DNA of 64,000 nt, taken from the NCBI GenBank assembly GCA_037043015.1, contig CM073323.1, positions 26,316,758-26,380,757 of the forward strand. The letters are read 5' to 3'. Source of the DNA: Bryum argenteum (lineage: Eukaryota > Streptophyta > Bryopsida > Bryales > Bryaceae). Position 1 is the first letter of the stretch; each line of letters begins with the position of its first letter. The position numbers were made by a program, and so were the translations under genes. Under the pieces are notes generated by a model. The model searched no databases. It saw only the letters and a list, made by a program, of their open reading frames with translations, and had not been told where the DNA came from. Positions 62,217 through 64,000 of this stretch are shown one piece after another.

Positions 62217-62473
62217 AACCCCAATTCCGTTAAAATGGCACTATGCCATGTGCCATTTTGTCACACTAGATCTTACATTTGTGCTCATATAAAATGGTAT
62301 ATTCTGTAATATCACAAATTTTTTTGTAATATCACTTCTTTATATACATTGTCACTCATTTTCCCTAATATCACCTTAAAATTCTGTTATATCACATGGT
62401 TTTTGAACTACAGTTCAAAAAGTTGAGGTGTGCCATTTTACCGGAATAATGCCATTTTAACGGAATTGGGGTT
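62217..62473. mobile_element. Inverted-repeat miniature element, 257 bp
   Basis: Left end AACCCCAATTCCGTTAAAAT followed by GGCA; the right end is its perfect 24-bp inverse. Inside, TAATATCAC-like words recur about five times, and TTTTTGAACT/AGTTCAAAAA forms a perfect palindrome near 62400-62421. No clear target duplication. Confidence 0.78.
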
Positions 62474-63410
62474 ATTGGTAATTTTTAGCAAGATCTAGCA
62501 AATCTAATCGTACACTTCCAAGGGCAAGCGATGAACAAACCAACATGTAATATTTGTATTCATTGTGCAACCATGATAGATGAACATTTTATTGCTTGTA
62601 TTTGGAGCGATGGGGATCATGTTGATACAAATACCACTGTACAAAAGGCAATCATGTGAAACTCTTGGAGACATTGAGGTAAGCCGTAGCTAATCAATGC
62701 AGAGAAGGTTACTGAGGTGCATTTACACATAGCAAAGATGATACGGAATTGCATATGCAAACATACTCCTGTTCGAGTGAGCGTGTGAATGAAAAATCAG
62801 ATTCGATAGATAACAAGATAAAGTAGAGTAATACCTCTTGTTGTACACATCTTGCTTTGGGGATGCTCGTCGATTTTACATTATACCAATTTTGTATTCA
62901 CACTTGACAGAGTAGGAGTTTGATAAGAACACATGGAGCATCCGTTTGACACATCCACACGAGGAGCATATATTTTTTTTCTGATTGGAAAATTTATGCA
63001 AACCTGTGGCAGTTTCATTCTATTTCTTTCCATACAACTACAATGGTGCTTGGATTAGATAAACGTTTTCAGACCAAAAAAAAAAAAAAAAAAAAAAACG
63101 CTGATCTTATCGATAACGAAACAATACCTCTTTGCATAATAAAGAGACAGGGACAACGTTCTTAACTAGACGTTGATCTTAACGAGGTTGATCTTATCCA
63201 GGTACCACTGTACGTAGTTTTTATATTTGCATACACATATCACAATACATTTCCACGCATTTATGGCTCCCATTTGCTTGATTTTCCCCCCAAATCGATC
63301 ATATGTAAATTCCATCAACTGTGTCGTTACCTTGTGCACGCTTTCTTTTTACCTCCGTACTCAAAAGGTGACCTCTGCGAACTAGTTTTAGCCACCTGCC
63401 AGGAGGTTAA

Positions 63411-63654
63411 CCCCTAAAGATCCTTGATACAAAATTTTTTAAATTATCAAAAAGAACCTTCTTTTACTTCAATCTAAGCATTGATTAGAAGATCCAACCG
63501 TAGGATCTTCAAGTTAACTTGACCCTGTTCTCGAATGTCAAATTTGAACCGCTAATTTTTCTCCAATTTTGAGATTATAATGGTCAAAGTTGGCTGAATT
63601 TTCTCCCTGCGGAAATTCCAAAAAGCGATTTCCGCTTTCTTGGACCTTTAAGGG
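63411..63654 (+). mobile_element. TTAA-flanked CCCCTAAA element, 244 bp
   Basis: TTAA at 63407-63410 and 63655-63658. Termini CCCCTAAAGATCCTTG and GGACCTTTAAGGG. Interior as in 6070-6310. Between 62474 and 63406 I see no gene, only an A run near 63077-63098. Confidence 0.78.
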
Positions 63655-63658
63655 TTAA

Positions 63659-64000
63659 TTCAAACCCGCAAGACACTCAATGGTACTTGTTACATCACGA
63701 AACATGTCAAATTCATCATCAAGTAAAAATATCATCTGCAAGAAATTTGATGGCAGAGTGGAGATTATCATGGCATGTATTTGGAATGCATCACCTCTCA
63801 TTATTAATGAAGCAATGGCATGTTGGAGGGGAAGGAGAAGGTACTCAATTGCATGTCCTTTCTTTCTTTGCAGGTCAATGGGTGTCATATAACAAAATAT
63901 GGAGATGATGAGACCACTTGAATGTACCATATGATGAGGCAGAGACAATACGGCCACGGAAAATGGTCACTATCCCATTGTGTACATTTATCCGTAAAAT
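63659..64000. other. Right edge, no gene recognised
   Basis: Overlapping ORFs of 70-100 codons occur on both strands without recognisable content. Confidence 0.35.

Overview
This is a window of nuclear DNA from a green plant. It holds four intact-looking, GC-rich, multi-exon genes with short GT-AG introns, set in long AT-rich intergenic DNA full of old transposons. The gene families (a DWF1-type sterol reductase, a plant GH1 beta-glucosidase, a VIT/CCC1 transporter and a plastid-type DUF3143 protein) point to a streptophyte. The compact introns and GC-rich exons in AT-rich spacers would fit a bryophyte or other seedless plant. That last step is inference, and I cannot name the species.

Left half (1-36 kb): no intact gene. 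It opens inside a decayed Helitron whose Rep/helicase reading frame is broken by three frameshifts and whose 3' end (12-bp palindrome, then CTAG) can be placed at 4085. A composite repeat with an LTR-like start follows (copy 1, 4086-13045) and recurs at 21249-26005 (copy 2). Copy 1 is split by a 4,030-bp insertion (5187-9216) absent from copy 2. Both copies end in remnants of a Tc1/mariner-type transposase. Between them lie a 182-bp satellite array, two CACTA-type miniature elements (one with a clean AAT target duplication) and a decayed, possibly genic, minus-strand region.

Across the window are many miniature inverted-repeat elements with termini like CCCCTAAA, flanked on both sides by TTAA, or in one copy CTAA on both sides. 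That pattern suggests a 4-bp piggyBac-like target duplication. A tRNA-derived SINE family is also present: two full copies have perfect target duplications (11 bp and 7 bp), and several tail fragments share a 3' hairpin.

Right half: a VIT-like iron/manganese transporter (37525-38817), a GH1 beta-glucosidase with a membrane-anchor-like N-terminus (44163-47873), a DUF3143 protein with a likely plastid transit peptide (52173-54028) and a DWF1/DIMINUTO delta24-sterol reductase (58697-60707), all on the plus strand. Each spliced model I built is divisible by three with consensus splice sites. The genes are independent transcription units; nothing suggests a cluster or shared pathway.
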